A DNA stretch of 64,000 nucleotides from Flavobacterium sp. 83. Lineage in GTDB: Bacteria > Bacteroidota > Bacteroidia > Flavobacteriales > Flavobacteriaceae. The stretch's first letter is position 1, and the number at the start of each line of letters is the position of its first letter. The stretch covers positions 1,488,001-1,552,000 of the forward strand of contig NZ_JQMS01000001.1 in NCBI RefSeq assembly GCF_000744835.1. Reading direction: 5' to 3'. Below the pieces are notes generated by a model. The model worked only from the letters and a program-made list of their open reading frames with translations. It made no database searches and was not told where the DNA came from. This document shows, in pieces, positions 44,626 to 53,725 of this stretch. The position numbers and the translations under genes were made by a program.

Positions 44626-46221
44626 TTAGTCTTGCCAAATTCCTTTTATTTTTGCTATTTTTATGTTTTTAATTTCTTGATTTTCATTAGATTGAATGCT
44701 GAGTTTATTGTAAGGCTTTTTTGGGAAAATTTGCTCAGTGAATGTATAAATACCATCATTGAGAAAAATTTCTATCGAAGACCAATCTAAAATTATATGG
44801 TAGTTTATAGTTTTTGAAATAATATTTGGGGTTGAAGTCTTGTGAATTTCTTTTCCAAAATTGGCTTCAAAATTTACAATTCCGGAATGTCTTCTGTCTA
44901 TAGAGAATGTTTTTTGTTTGGCATCATAATCAATTACTAAAGAATCTTTTGCATCGTTAGAAAATACTAATTTTAAATTTTTTGAATAGGCTTCAAACTT
45001 TATATTGGATTGATTTATATTGTCGTAATTTATTGTGAGAGTATGATTTGCATTTAGCGATAACAAATTTTTAGATAGTTCAGTAGTAAATTGTTTGTTT
45101 AGTTCTTCAACTGGAGTACTCTTTAGGATATAATTATTATTTAATTTTTCTAGTGCAAGTTCTCTTGGAAGTGTCATGGCACTTCTCCAGTTTTTTGTCG
45201 GTGTATTTCGTGCGTATTGCCAGTTACTCATCCAGCCAATAAAGAGGCGTCTGTCATTTGGGGCATCATTATACGTAACACCTGCGTAGTTATCTGTTCC
45301 ATAATCAATCCATTTAGTTTCTTTTTGGGTTGTTTGGAAATTTTTACCGTCAAAATCTCCTATGAAGTATTGTGTCCCTGAACCACCATTTGGTGCCCCA
45401 GGATTGATACTAACAAGTAATACCCATTTTTCTTCATTTGAATTGGCTACTTTTAATTTGAAAATATCAGGACATTCCCAAACGCCACCATGAGCGCCAT
45501 TATTTTTGCCAAATTCGCTTGCGAATGTCCAATTTATTAAGTTTTTTGAAGTATAAAATTGTGCGTGGTCACCAGCTACCAATACTAAATTCCAAAGATT
45601 AGTTTTTGTATTCCAAAAAACTTTAGGATCTCTAAAATCTTTTAACCCCGAGTTTTCTATAATTGGATTTCCTTTATATTTCTCCCAAGTGTTTCCATCG
45701 TCTAAACTGTAAGCCAGCCCTTGTGTTTGAAAGTTTGTTTTTCCAGCCTTTTCTCCTTCCATATTGTGATAGGTATAAATGGCGACCATTGGAGGGGTTT
45801 CTTTAGTTCCCAGTCCGGAAGTGTTGTTTAAGTCTACTACTGCGCTGCCCGAAAATATGAGTCCAAGTTTATCAGGGAATAAGGCGATTTTTTTATGTTT
45901 CCAATGAATTAAATCGGTACTCGTCGCATGTCCCCAATGCATCGGTCCCCATACAATATCATTTGGATAGTATTGGTAAAACAGGTGATAGATACCTTTA
46001 TAATATACCATCCCATTAGGGTCATTCATCCATTTTTTTTCTGGGGAGAAATGAAATTGCGGTCGAAAAGGTTCTTTGAATATTTTTGAAGAATCACTTT
46101 TTATTTTTTCAGAAGAATTAACAGTTATGACGGCATTATTTTCTTCTTTTTTACAAGAAAATAATAATTTTAAAGTCCCGAATAATAATAAGATTAGTAG
46201 CGTTTTACTTGTGAACTTCAT
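44626..46221 (-). CDS. GH32 beta-fructosidase lipoprotein (levanase/inulinase/invertase type)
   Basis: 531 residues. Lipoprotein signal with lipobox LLFSC (Cys about residue 23). The five-bladed propeller carries the nucleophile motif WMNDPNG, the transition-state motif FRDPKVFW and the acid motif WECPDIF; a C-terminal beta-sandwich follows from about residue 390. It is likely surface or periplasm anchored and releases fructose from sucrose or fructans. It is the first gene of the leftward operon (GH32, porter, fructokinase, GH13, LacI, LacI). Its upstream region is shared with the divergent GH65 gene and holds an operator pair. Confidence 0.95.
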   Translation of the reverse strand: MKFTSKTLLILLLFGTLKLLFSCKKEENNAVITVNSSEKIKSDSSKIFKEPFRPQFHFSPEKKWMNDPNGMVYYKGIYHLFYQYYPNDIVWGPMHWGHATSTDLIHWKHKKIALFPDKLGLIFSGSAVVDLNNTSGLGTKETPPMVAIYTYHNMEGEKAGKTNFQTQGLAYSLDDGNTWEKYKGNPIIENSGLKDFRDPKVFWNTKTNLWNLVLVAGDHAQFYTSKNLINWTFASEFGKNNGAHGGVWECPDIFKLKVANSNEEKWVLLVSINPGAPNGGSGTQYFIGDFDGKNFQTTQKETKWIDYGTDNYAGVTYNDAPNDRRLFIGWMSNWQYARNTPTKNWRSAMTLPRELALEKLNNNYILKSTPVEELNKQFTTELSKNLLSLNANHTLTINYDNINQSNIKFEAYSKNLKLVFSNDAKDSLVIDYDAKQKTFSIDRRHSGIVNFEANFGKEIHKTSTPNIISKTINYHIILDWSSIEIFLNDGIYTFTEQIFPKKPYNKLSIQSNENQEIKNIKIAKIKGIWQD

Positions 46222-46296
46222 TTAAAAATTCATTTATTTTTATTGTATCTCTATAAAAATAGAATTATTTTTTTTAATTATTCAATTCGTAATAAT

Positions 46297-46330
46297 CAAA
46301 AACGTTTTCGATTTGTCGAAAACGTTTTCG
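46297..46330. promoter_or_regulatory. Tandem LacI-type operators in the GH32/GH65 divergent promoter
   Basis: CAAAAACGTTTTCG (46297-46310) and the perfect palindrome CGAAAACGTTTTCG (46317-46330), centres 20 bp apart, so about two helical turns and the same DNA face. Both open reading frames are within 100 bp. The same doubled site occurs before the SusC gene and before the last transporter gene. The second site is followed by TTTG, a possible -33 box of the rightward promoter, hence repression is the likely effect. Confidence 0.8.
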
Positions 46331-46417
46331 ATTTGTAATCAATGTACTATATCGAATTATATAATTATTTAACGGATTAATTGTATAAGTTTGAGTATAT
46401 TATTAAAAATTACGACT

Positions 46418-48424
46418 ATGAATTCAAATTTTAAAAGCTTGTTCTTCTTGTTTTTGGTAAGTCCAATTGTTTTTGGTCAAATAAAATCAGATGAATGGCA
46501 TTTGTATGCAAACTCCAGACAAAATTATTATGGAGTTGCTATGGCAAATGGTCAAATCGGGATTGTTACTGACGATACCCCTTTAAAAACAAAAGAGATA
46601 ATTCTTAATGGCGTTTACGATGGTAGTCCTGAAAATGGAATAAGCAGAATTGTAAGAGGAATTGAATTTTTAAACCTACACCTTATTATAAACAATCAAG
46701 AAATAAAATCGGACAATATTGATAATTGGAGTCAAGTCGTTTCTATGAAAGAAGGGACTAGTACAACTTCATTTATGTTTAAAGATTTTGCAAGTATTAA
46801 TTATACTATTTTAGCTAATAGAGCGGTTCCTTATTCAGCTATGGCAATTGTCGAAATTACTCCTAACAAAGACATCGAAATAGCAGCTAATAATTATATG
46901 GTTGTTCCTGATGAGCTGAAAGATGCGAAAAGTCAGTTTCGTGTATTAAAAGATAATCAGTATTTAATGCCGGTTTTTGGAACAACTGCAAAAACATTAA
47001 CTGGGAAATATACTGTTTCAGCCTCTACAACTTTTCTTTTTGACGGGCAAAGTGAAGCGTTGAAGCAAACTGGAAATGAAGTTGGTTTTTCTAAAAAATT
47101 ATTAAAAGGAAAAAAATATCGATTTGCTATTGCCGGAGGGATTTGTACTTCAAAGGATATAACGGATCCATTGAACGAATCAGAAAGACAACCTATATAT
47201 GCATTGCAACAAGGAATTGATAATTTATTGAATCGTCATAAAGAAGCTTGGGCTGAATTATGGAATACTGGAGACATTCAAATTGAAGGAGATTTAGATG
47301 CACAACAGCGGGTAAGATTCGCTTTGTATAATTTGTATTCCTATATACGTCCAGAAACTAGACAAAGTGTTGCGCCTATGGGATTGTCTTCTCAAGGTTA
47401 TAATGGGCATATTTTTTGGGATAGCGAACTTTGGATGTATCCTACACTTTTGGCATTGCAGCCTGATATGGCAAAATCATGTTTGGATTATCGTTATGAT
47501 CGCTTGCAGAAAGCAAAACAGAAAGCTACGATATATGGATATAAAGGTGCTATGTTTCCATGGGAATCTGATGACACAGGAGAAGAAGCAACGCCAACTT
47601 GGGCTTTGACAGGAATCTTTGAACAACACATTACAGCTGATGTTTCGATTGCATTTTGGAATTATTACGCTTACACTCAGGATAAGTCTTGGTTAAGAAA
47701 AGAATGGAGTGTATTAAAAGAAACTGCTGATTTTTGGGTAAGTCGAGTTGTTAAGAATCAAGATGGAAGTTATTCTATTTTAAATGTTGTAGGAGCCGAT
47801 GAATATGCGCAGCATGTCGATGATAATGCTTTTACAAATGCTTCAGCTATTGAATCATTAAAAAATACTATTAAGGCAGCCACAATTTTGAATGAGCCAA
47901 TTGATCCGAAATGGATTGCTGTTTCTGAAAAATTAGTAATTCATACTGAAAATGGAATTACCCAAAATTACAAAGGATATAAAGGACAGATTATAAAACA
48001 AGCCGATGTGAATTTATTAGCATATCCGTTACATATTATTACTGATAAAGCACAAATAGAAAAAGATTTGGAATATTACACTGAAAAAATTGATAAAAAA
48101 GATGGTCCGGCAATGGCTTCAGGAGTTTTGTCCGTTTTGTATGCTAGATTAGGGGATAAGGAAAAAGCGTATAGTTATTTTGTAAAATCCTATTTGCCAA
48201 ATAGCCGACCTCCTTTTGGTGTGTTTTCTGAATCAGCAAATAGTAATAATCCTTATTTTGCAACGGGAGCTGGTGCGATGCTTCAAGCCGTAATTTATGG
48301 TTTTGGAGGTGTTGAACAAACAGATCATGGATTGAAGTATAATAAAGGACTGCTTCCTAAAAAATGGAAGTCGTTAAAAATAATTGGTTTGGGAATGGAT
48401 AACAAAACAATTACAATAGAATAA
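46418..48424 (+). CDS. Secreted GH65 alpha-glucosidase (hydrolase type, kojibiose-hydrolase-like)
   Basis: 668 residues from the ATG at 46418; the in-frame TTG at 46391 lies in the promoter. Signal peptide ends near IVFGQ. The (alpha/alpha)6 barrel has HIFWDSELWMYPTLL, the acid in VVGADEYAQHVDDNAFTN and the GH65 motif IKQADVNLLAYP. Near the C-terminus, where phosphorylases of this family bind phosphate, it has VFSESANSNNPYFATGAGAM with a Glu that serves as general base in the characterised F. johnsoniae GH65 alpha-1,2-glucosidase. It should therefore hydrolyse, not phosphorolyse, alpha-glucosides. A -7 box TAAGTTTG is at 46386-46393. Confidence 0.88.
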   Translation: MNSNFKSLFFLFLVSPIVFGQIKSDEWHLYANSRQNYYGVAMANGQIGIVTDDTPLKTKEIILNGVYDGSPENGISRIVRGIEFLNLHLIINNQEIKSDNIDNWSQVVSMKEGTSTTSFMFKDFASINYTILANRAVPYSAMAIVEITPNKDIEIAANNYMVVPDELKDAKSQFRVLKDNQYLMPVFGTTAKTLTGKYTVSASTTFLFDGQSEALKQTGNEVGFSKKLLKGKKYRFAIAGGICTSKDITDPLNESERQPIYALQQGIDNLLNRHKEAWAELWNTGDIQIEGDLDAQQRVRFALYNLYSYIRPETRQSVAPMGLSSQGYNGHIFWDSELWMYPTLLALQPDMAKSCLDYRYDRLQKAKQKATIYGYKGAMFPWESDDTGEEATPTWALTGIFEQHITADVSIAFWNYYAYTQDKSWLRKEWSVLKETADFWVSRVVKNQDGSYSILNVVGADEYAQHVDDNAFTNASAIESLKNTIKAATILNEPIDPKWIAVSEKLVIHTENGITQNYKGYKGQIIKQADVNLLAYPLHIITDKAQIEKDLEYYTEKIDKKDGPAMASGVLSVLYARLGDKEKAYSYFVKSYLPNSRPPFGVFSESANSNNPYFATGAGAMLQAVIYGFGGVEQTDHGLKYNKGLLPKKWKSLKIIGLGMDNKTITIE

Positions 48425-48444
48425 TAGTTTACAATAGTTTATTG

Positions 48445-48505
48445 CCACGAATACACTTGTTAATCTTTTCTAAAGGATCTGAACAGGTATATTCGTGGTT
48501 TTTTT
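48445..48505 (+). terminator. Intrinsic terminator of the GH65 gene
   Basis: CCACGAAT (48445-48452) pairs with ATTCGTGG (48491-48498) across a long loop, then a T-run. Confidence 0.7.
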
Positions 48506-48650
48506 ATGAAATTAACTTATTATTTATATTTATTGTAAAATCATAATAGAGAGGTTAGTTGTTTAAAAAAGTCTGAATTTCAATTTAGTATTGCTTTTAT
48601 GATAAAAAGAGAAGAGGTTTGCTGGTATAAGCGCTTTAGGGAATAAGTGT

Positions 48651-48709
48651 AAAAAAAGCCTTTAGATTAAAGAATCTGCAACGATTTTAGACGTGAGGCT
48701 TTTTTTTTA
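48651..48709 (+). terminator. Second terminator, predicted three-way junction
   Basis: An outer stem AAAAAAAGCCT/AGGCTTTTTTT encloses two small hairpins (AGATT/AATCT and ACG/CGT) and ends in nine T. The interval 48425-48967 holds no gene; it contains the two terminators and, near its right end, the SusC operators. Confidence 0.55.
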
Positions 48710-48833
48710 ACAAATATTTACAAATTGAATTTAATAGATGATGCTAAATTGTTACAATATGTTTTTTTTATTACTTTTTTTTGAATTTTATATAATTTTA
48801 ATATTAATATTTTGAAGGATTAATTTTTAAAAT

Positions 48834-48867
48834 CGAAAACGTTTTCGGCTTAACGAAAACGTTATAG
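48834..48867 (+). promoter_or_regulatory. Tandem LacI-type operators before the SusC-like gene
   Basis: The perfect palindrome CGAAAACGTTTTCG (48834-48847) and CGAAAACGTTATAG (48854-48867), centres 20 bp apart. TTTG follows at once (48868-48871), as in the GH65 promoter, and could be the -33 box. The start codon is 101 bp further on. Confidence 0.78.
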
Positions 48868-48967
48868 TTTGTAATTTTCTTAATTTTATCATAAAATTAG
48901 TATTATGTTTACGCTGTTTTTAAAACAAACCATTAAAACAAATTATTAACCAACTTATTTATTACGT

Positions 48968-51934
48968 ATGAAAAATAGTCTAAAAAAAGGCTTAATGGTG
49001 TTTCTAACGATACTATGTACTAGTTTGGCATATTCGCAAGATGTGTCCGGTACAGTATCTGATGCTAGTGGTCCGCTTCCAGGGGCTTCTATATTAGTTA
49101 AAGGAACAACAAATGGAGCGCAAACAGATCTCGATGGAAAATTTACTATCAAAAATGTTGGCTCAAACGCAGTTTTGGTTTTCAGTTACATTGGCCTTAA
49201 AAGTCAAGAAGTAAGTGTAGCCGGAAAAAGCTCAGTTAAAGTAATCTTGAAAGAAGACTCAGCTGAATTAAAAGAAGTAGTCGTTATCGGTTACGGTTCT
49301 GTTAAAAAGAAAGATGCAACTGGAGCTGTTGATCAGTTAAGTTCAAAGAAATTTGATAATGTTGCTGCTACAAATCCAGCGGAACTTTTGAGAGGAAAAG
49401 TTGCTGGTGTTCAAATCACTTCTTCAAGTGGGGAGCCGGGAGCTTCGAATTCAGTTAGAATTCGTGGTAATAGTTCTTTGCGTGGAGGTAATGGTCCTCT
49501 TATTGTTGTAGACGGTGTTCCTTTAGCTGGTGGTGATGTAACTTCTGGTGGAGCAAGTTTAGGTAACGGTACGTCGTCAGCTAAAGATCCATTAAGTTTT
49601 ATTAATCAAAATGATATCGAAAGTATGTCTATTTTGAAAGATGCTTCTTCTACGGCTATTTATGGTGCTAGAGGTGCTAATGGGGTAATTATTATTACAA
49701 CTAAAAAAGGGAAAAATAAAGAGCCAGAATTAACTTATTCTACTTCATTTACTACTTCTTCTTATTCTTCAAAATTCAATGTATTGTCTACTGATGCATT
49801 TATTGCAGCTACTCCAAACAATGATGCAAATCATTTTGGTGGATCTTTCGATTGGAAAAAAGAAGTGTTGCAAACTGGAAGTACTGTCAACCATGATTTG
49901 TCTTTTGCAAGCGGAACAGATAAGTCTAACACTAGATTGTCTTTAGGTATGGCTAATACTGATGGTATTGTGAGAAAAACAGGTTTGAATAAATATACTG
50001 CAAGTTTTTACAATTCAAATGATTTCTTAGATGGAAAATTGAAAATAGAAACTCGTATATCTTATTCTAATGTAAAAGATCAAAGAGGATTAATGACTGA
50101 TAATACAGGATATATTGGTGATTTATTAAGTTCTTCTTTGTACTGGAATCCAACACGTTCAGTTTATGACCCTGCAGGTCCTGCTGGATACACACAAGTA
50201 AGTGGTGATTATGTTAACCCAGTTCATATTTTGAATTCGTACACAAATAATGGTGATTTATCTAAATTGTTAGGAAGTATCACAACTACTGTGAAATTAA
50301 CTGATAAATTGAAATACAACATGGTTTTTGGTATGGAGACTTCTAATTCAACTGTAAAACAACAAGCGCTTCCGGATATTATTATTCAAGATTTTGCAAC
50401 AGCAACAAATCCTGCAGATTTAAAAACATACAGAGGTCAGGCTGCTGTTTCTACTGATCAAAGAATTAATAAAACTATCGAGCACAATTTAACATACACA
50501 ACAGATATTACAAAAGATATCAATTTGAATGCAATTGCTGGATATTCTTACTATAACTATAATTCTAATGGTACCTTCGTATCTGCAAAAGGTTTTGCTC
50601 CTACACAAACTAATTTATTAGACAACATGGAAGGTGGAATCCCTACAGAAACAAGAACTGGTTCTTACAGAGGATTAGTTGAAATGCAATCTGTTTTTGC
50701 TAGAGCATCTTTGGCATTCTACAATAAATTGAATTTAGATTTAACAGTAAGACGTGATGGATCATCTAAAGCGGCAGCTGGTAAAAAATACGGAAATTTC
50801 CCTTCATTAGGTTTGGCTTACAAACTAGTTGATGGAAAAGATGGATTAGTTAATGATTTGAAATTAAGAGTAAATGCAGGTAAAACAGGTAATACTGAAT
50901 TCCCAAGAAACTCTTCTGTAAGTATCATTGAATACAATGGTCCAGATCAATTTAATGTTGTTAATAATGCAAATTCTCAATTAACTTGGGAAACTACAAC
51001 TTCATATGGAGTAGGTACGGATTTTACATTATTAAATAACAAATTAACAGGATCTGTTGATTATTTCAACAAAAATACTACTGATTTAATTATTGGTATT
51101 CCTTCAACTTCAGGACAGCCATCTCCACAAGGGATTAAATACCAAAATTTACCGGCTAACCTTATTAATAAAGGAGTAGAGGTTTCATTATCTTATAAAG
51201 TAATTGATACAGATGATTTAACTTGGGATATTTCTGGTAATGCAGCATTCTTATCAAATACTATCAAAAATCTTGGTGCAGCTAATATTTATAATGTTGG
51301 TTCTATTGCAGGAGCGGGTTTGACTGATTCTTTTGTACAAAGAATTCAAGATGGATATTCATTGTATACTTATTATCTTCCAACATTCACTGGATATGAT
51401 GCAAATGGGATTTCTCAATATGCAGATGGTGGTGCTTTGAAAATGTTAGATAAACAACCGTTGCCTAAAATGACTGTTGGTTTTTCAACAAGTTTAGCTT
51501 ATAAAGGTTTAGATTTTTCAACATCTTTATATGGAAATTTCGGAAATTATTTATTTAACAATACTAATATCGCTCTTTTCTATAAAAATCAATTGGGAGG
51601 TAAAAACGTAACTCCTGATGTTGCAAATTCTGTTCAATCAAGATCTGATGCTAACACACCTTCTACTAAATATCTTGAAAAAGGAGACTTCATTAGAATG
51701 GGTAATTTAACTTTAGGTTATACTGTTAAAGGAGATGTTTTAGAGCGTTTTAAAATGAAATCAGCTCGTTTTTATGTAAACGGTTCTAACTTATTTGTAA
51801 TTACTAAATACTCAGGTTTTGATCCAGAAGTTGATACTAATAAAGCTTTAAATGGTATCCCTTCAGCAGGTATAGATTATTTATCTTATCCAAAAGCTAG
51901 AACTTTTTCAGTAGGTCTTAACGTAACATTTTAA
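48968..51934 (+). CDS. SusC-like TonB-dependent outer-membrane transporter
   Basis: 988 residues. Signal peptide ends near SLAYSQ. A carboxypeptidase-regulatory-like domain (about 24-100: VSGTVSDASGPLPGASILVK, GKFTIKNVGSNAVLVFSYIG), a TonB box region near EVVVIGYGSVKKKDATGAV, the plug (AELLRGKVAGVQITSSSGEP, PLIVVDGVPL, DASSTAIYGARGANGVIII) and the beta barrel ending in FSVGLNVTF. No N-terminal extension for sigma/anti-sigma signalling is seen, in line with control by LacI instead. It forms the outer-membrane pore under the SusD lid. The substrate is probably a glucose/fructose oligosaccharide by context. Confidence 0.96.
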   Translation: MKNSLKKGLMVFLTILCTSLAYSQDVSGTVSDASGPLPGASILVKGTTNGAQTDLDGKFTIKNVGSNAVLVFSYIGLKSQEVSVAGKSSVKVILKEDSAELKEVVVIGYGSVKKKDATGAVDQLSSKKFDNVAATNPAELLRGKVAGVQITSSSGEPGASNSVRIRGNSSLRGGNGPLIVVDGVPLAGGDVTSGGASLGNGTSSAKDPLSFINQNDIESMSILKDASSTAIYGARGANGVIIITTKKGKNKEPELTYSTSFTTSSYSSKFNVLSTDAFIAATPNNDANHFGGSFDWKKEVLQTGSTVNHDLSFASGTDKSNTRLSLGMANTDGIVRKTGLNKYTASFYNSNDFLDGKLKIETRISYSNVKDQRGLMTDNTGYIGDLLSSSLYWNPTRSVYDPAGPAGYTQVSGDYVNPVHILNSYTNNGDLSKLLGSITTTVKLTDKLKYNMVFGMETSNSTVKQQALPDIIIQDFATATNPADLKTYRGQAAVSTDQRINKTIEHNLTYTTDITKDINLNAIAGYSYYNYNSNGTFVSAKGFAPTQTNLLDNMEGGIPTETRTGSYRGLVEMQSVFARASLAFYNKLNLDLTVRRDGSSKAAAGKKYGNFPSLGLAYKLVDGKDGLVNDLKLRVNAGKTGNTEFPRNSSVSIIEYNGPDQFNVVNNANSQLTWETTTSYGVGTDFTLLNNKLTGSVDYFNKNTTDLIIGIPSTSGQPSPQGIKYQNLPANLINKGVEVSLSYKVIDTDDLTWDISGNAAFLSNTIKNLGAANIYNVGSIAGAGLTDSFVQRIQDGYSLYTYYLPTFTGYDANGISQYADGGALKMLDKQPLPKMTVGFSTSLAYKGLDFSTSLYGNFGNYLFNNTNIALFYKNQLGGKNVTPDVANSVQSRSDANTPSTKYLEKGDFIRMGNLTLGYTVKGDVLERFKMKSARFYVNGSNLFVITKYSGFDPEVDTNKALNGIPSAGIDYLSYPKARTFSVGLNVTF

Positions 51935-51945
51935 TTAGAGTAAAA

Positions 51946-53511
51946 ATGAAAAAAAATAATTTTATAAAGTACAGCATCTATGCAGGAGTATTGGTTCTTG
52001 GAGTTAGTTGTACTAATTTAGATGAAAAAATCCTTGATGCAACTGAAACTTCAAAAGCAGATCCAGATGCAGTGTTGACTTCAGCATACAATGGGTTGAA
52101 ACAATTCGAGACTCAGGACGGTATATTTGCAGTATCTGAGGTTTCAACGGATTTTGTAATTGTACCAACAAGAGCAGGTGACTGGGGTGATGGTGGAGCT
52201 TGGTTGCAAGATCACTTTCATACTTGGAAAGCAGACAGTAGAGAGGTTAATACTGCTTGGAAACAAATGTTGTCAAGTGTTTACAGTTGTGATTTAGCAT
52301 TAGCTATTGAAGGAATTCCAGCTGGTAAGAAAGCAGAAGCTCAATTTTTGAAAGCATTTTATTACTATAATGCAATCGATTTGTATGGTCAAGTTCCTTA
52401 CAGAGAAGCAGGTAGTTCACCAGATGATTTTCCTAAAGTTTGGACTTCTCCTGAAGCTACAACTCAAATTATTGCTTTGCTTGAAGAAGCATTGCCTAAT
52501 TTACCTGCTAAAAATAGTTCTGATCCTTCTATTGCAAGTAAAGATGCAGCTCACTTTTTATTAGCAAAAATCTATTTGAATAAAGCGATATTTGATTCGC
52601 CTACTCACACAGGTTTTAATGCGAACAATGTGGCTAATATGAATAAAGTAATTGCACATGTTGATGCTATTTCTGCAGGAACTACATTAGCAGCTGATTA
52701 CTGGGATAACTTTAAACCATCAAATAATACTTCTCCTGAGTTAATCTTAACATCTAAAAACGTTCTTGGTGTTGATGCTGTAGCGGGATTAGGAATAAAT
52801 GGAATAAGATCAAGATGGTACATGAGTACACATTACAATCAAGTTCCTAGTGGTTGGAATGGATTTTCTGTATTACAGGAATATTATGACAAATTTGACC
52901 CTTCTGATAGACGTATTAAAAATAATGATGCATCTGTTATTGCCTCTTTTGGAAGTCCTCTAGGAATGCGTAAAGGTCAACAATACGCTAAAGGTGGAGT
53001 TGCTCCATTAACTACAAGAGGTCAAAACGGTTCATTGCCGTTGGTTTTTGAAAGTGATCCTGCAGGTTTGCCAGCTGATGGTAAAATTGTATCTGATAAC
53101 TGGTTAGAAAGATGGGGTATTCGTCCACAAAAATACATTCCAGATGTATCTAATATGGAGAAACCTGAAAATGATTATGTATTATTCCGTTACGCAGATG
53201 CTTTATTGATGAAAGCTGAAGCTATCGTAAGAGGTGGTTCAAGTTCTACTACAACTGCTTCTATTGCTGCCATGTTATCTTCTCGTCAAGGGATTACTAC
53301 AGCAGTTGATTTGTCAACTTTAGCGGGTATCGATCATGCAAGAGCTACTGAATTGTGGGAAGAAGGTTGGAGAAGAAATGATATGATTCGTTTTGGAACT
53401 TATACGACTGCTAGAGCTACAATGACTAATACGGATGCATATAGAGTATTGTTACCAATACCAACAACAGCTTTGTTGAATCCTAATATTAAGCAAAATC
53501 CTGGATACTAA
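51946..53511 (+). CDS. SusD-like surface glycan-binding lipoprotein
   Basis: 521 residues. Lipoprotein signal with lipobox LGVSC (Cys about residue 22). The TPR-rich RagB/SusD fold is shown by LKAFYYYNAIDLYGQVPYRE, KDAAHFLLAKIYLNKAIFDS, RYADALLMKAEAIVRGG and LWEEGWRRNDMIRFG, with the final LLPIPTTALLNPNIKQNPGY, a hallmark ending. It caps the SusC pore and delivers glycan. The gene follows susC by 11 bp and is closed by two terminators in a row. Confidence 0.96.
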   Translation: MKKNNFIKYSIYAGVLVLGVSCTNLDEKILDATETSKADPDAVLTSAYNGLKQFETQDGIFAVSEVSTDFVIVPTRAGDWGDGGAWLQDHFHTWKADSREVNTAWKQMLSSVYSCDLALAIEGIPAGKKAEAQFLKAFYYYNAIDLYGQVPYREAGSSPDDFPKVWTSPEATTQIIALLEEALPNLPAKNSSDPSIASKDAAHFLLAKIYLNKAIFDSPTHTGFNANNVANMNKVIAHVDAISAGTTLAADYWDNFKPSNNTSPELILTSKNVLGVDAVAGLGINGIRSRWYMSTHYNQVPSGWNGFSVLQEYYDKFDPSDRRIKNNDASVIASFGSPLGMRKGQQYAKGGVAPLTTRGQNGSLPLVFESDPAGLPADGKIVSDNWLERWGIRPQKYIPDVSNMEKPENDYVLFRYADALLMKAEAIVRGGSSSTTTASIAAMLSSRQGITTAVDLSTLAGIDHARATELWEEGWRRNDMIRFGTYTTARATMTNTDAYRVLLPIPTTALLNPNIKQNPGY

Positions 53512-53548
53512 AAGTATTGTTTACTATTAATTATGTTTTGAGTTAGTT

Positions 53549-53616
53549 ATTAAGAGGGTAATTTATTACCCTCTTAATTTTTTATAATAAAGAGCTTCTT
53601 AGGAGCTCTTTTTTTT
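53549..53616 (+). terminator. Two consecutive intrinsic terminators after SusD
   Basis: The first is a stem TTAAGAGGGTAAT/ATTACCCTCTTAA-like hairpin with a T-run (53549-53584). The second is AAGAGCT/AGCTCTT (53590-53596, 53604-53610) with six further T. They separate the SusCD pair from the four following genes, which have no operator of their own in the 110 bp before 53726. Confidence 0.85.
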
Positions 53617-53725
53617 GTTTTATTTTAACTATTTTTCATGATTTTAGGCTGTTTTTAATTTTTTTATAAACTGAAAAAAACATAAATTGCTCCCTAATAT
53701 TTATTTAAATTAATTCATTTTTAAG

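Noticed and set aside
46418..48424. GH65 disaccharide phosphorylase
   Set aside because: The phosphate-binding Ser/His motif of phosphorylases is replaced by SESANSNNPYF, and no beta-phosphoglucomutase gene is nearby.
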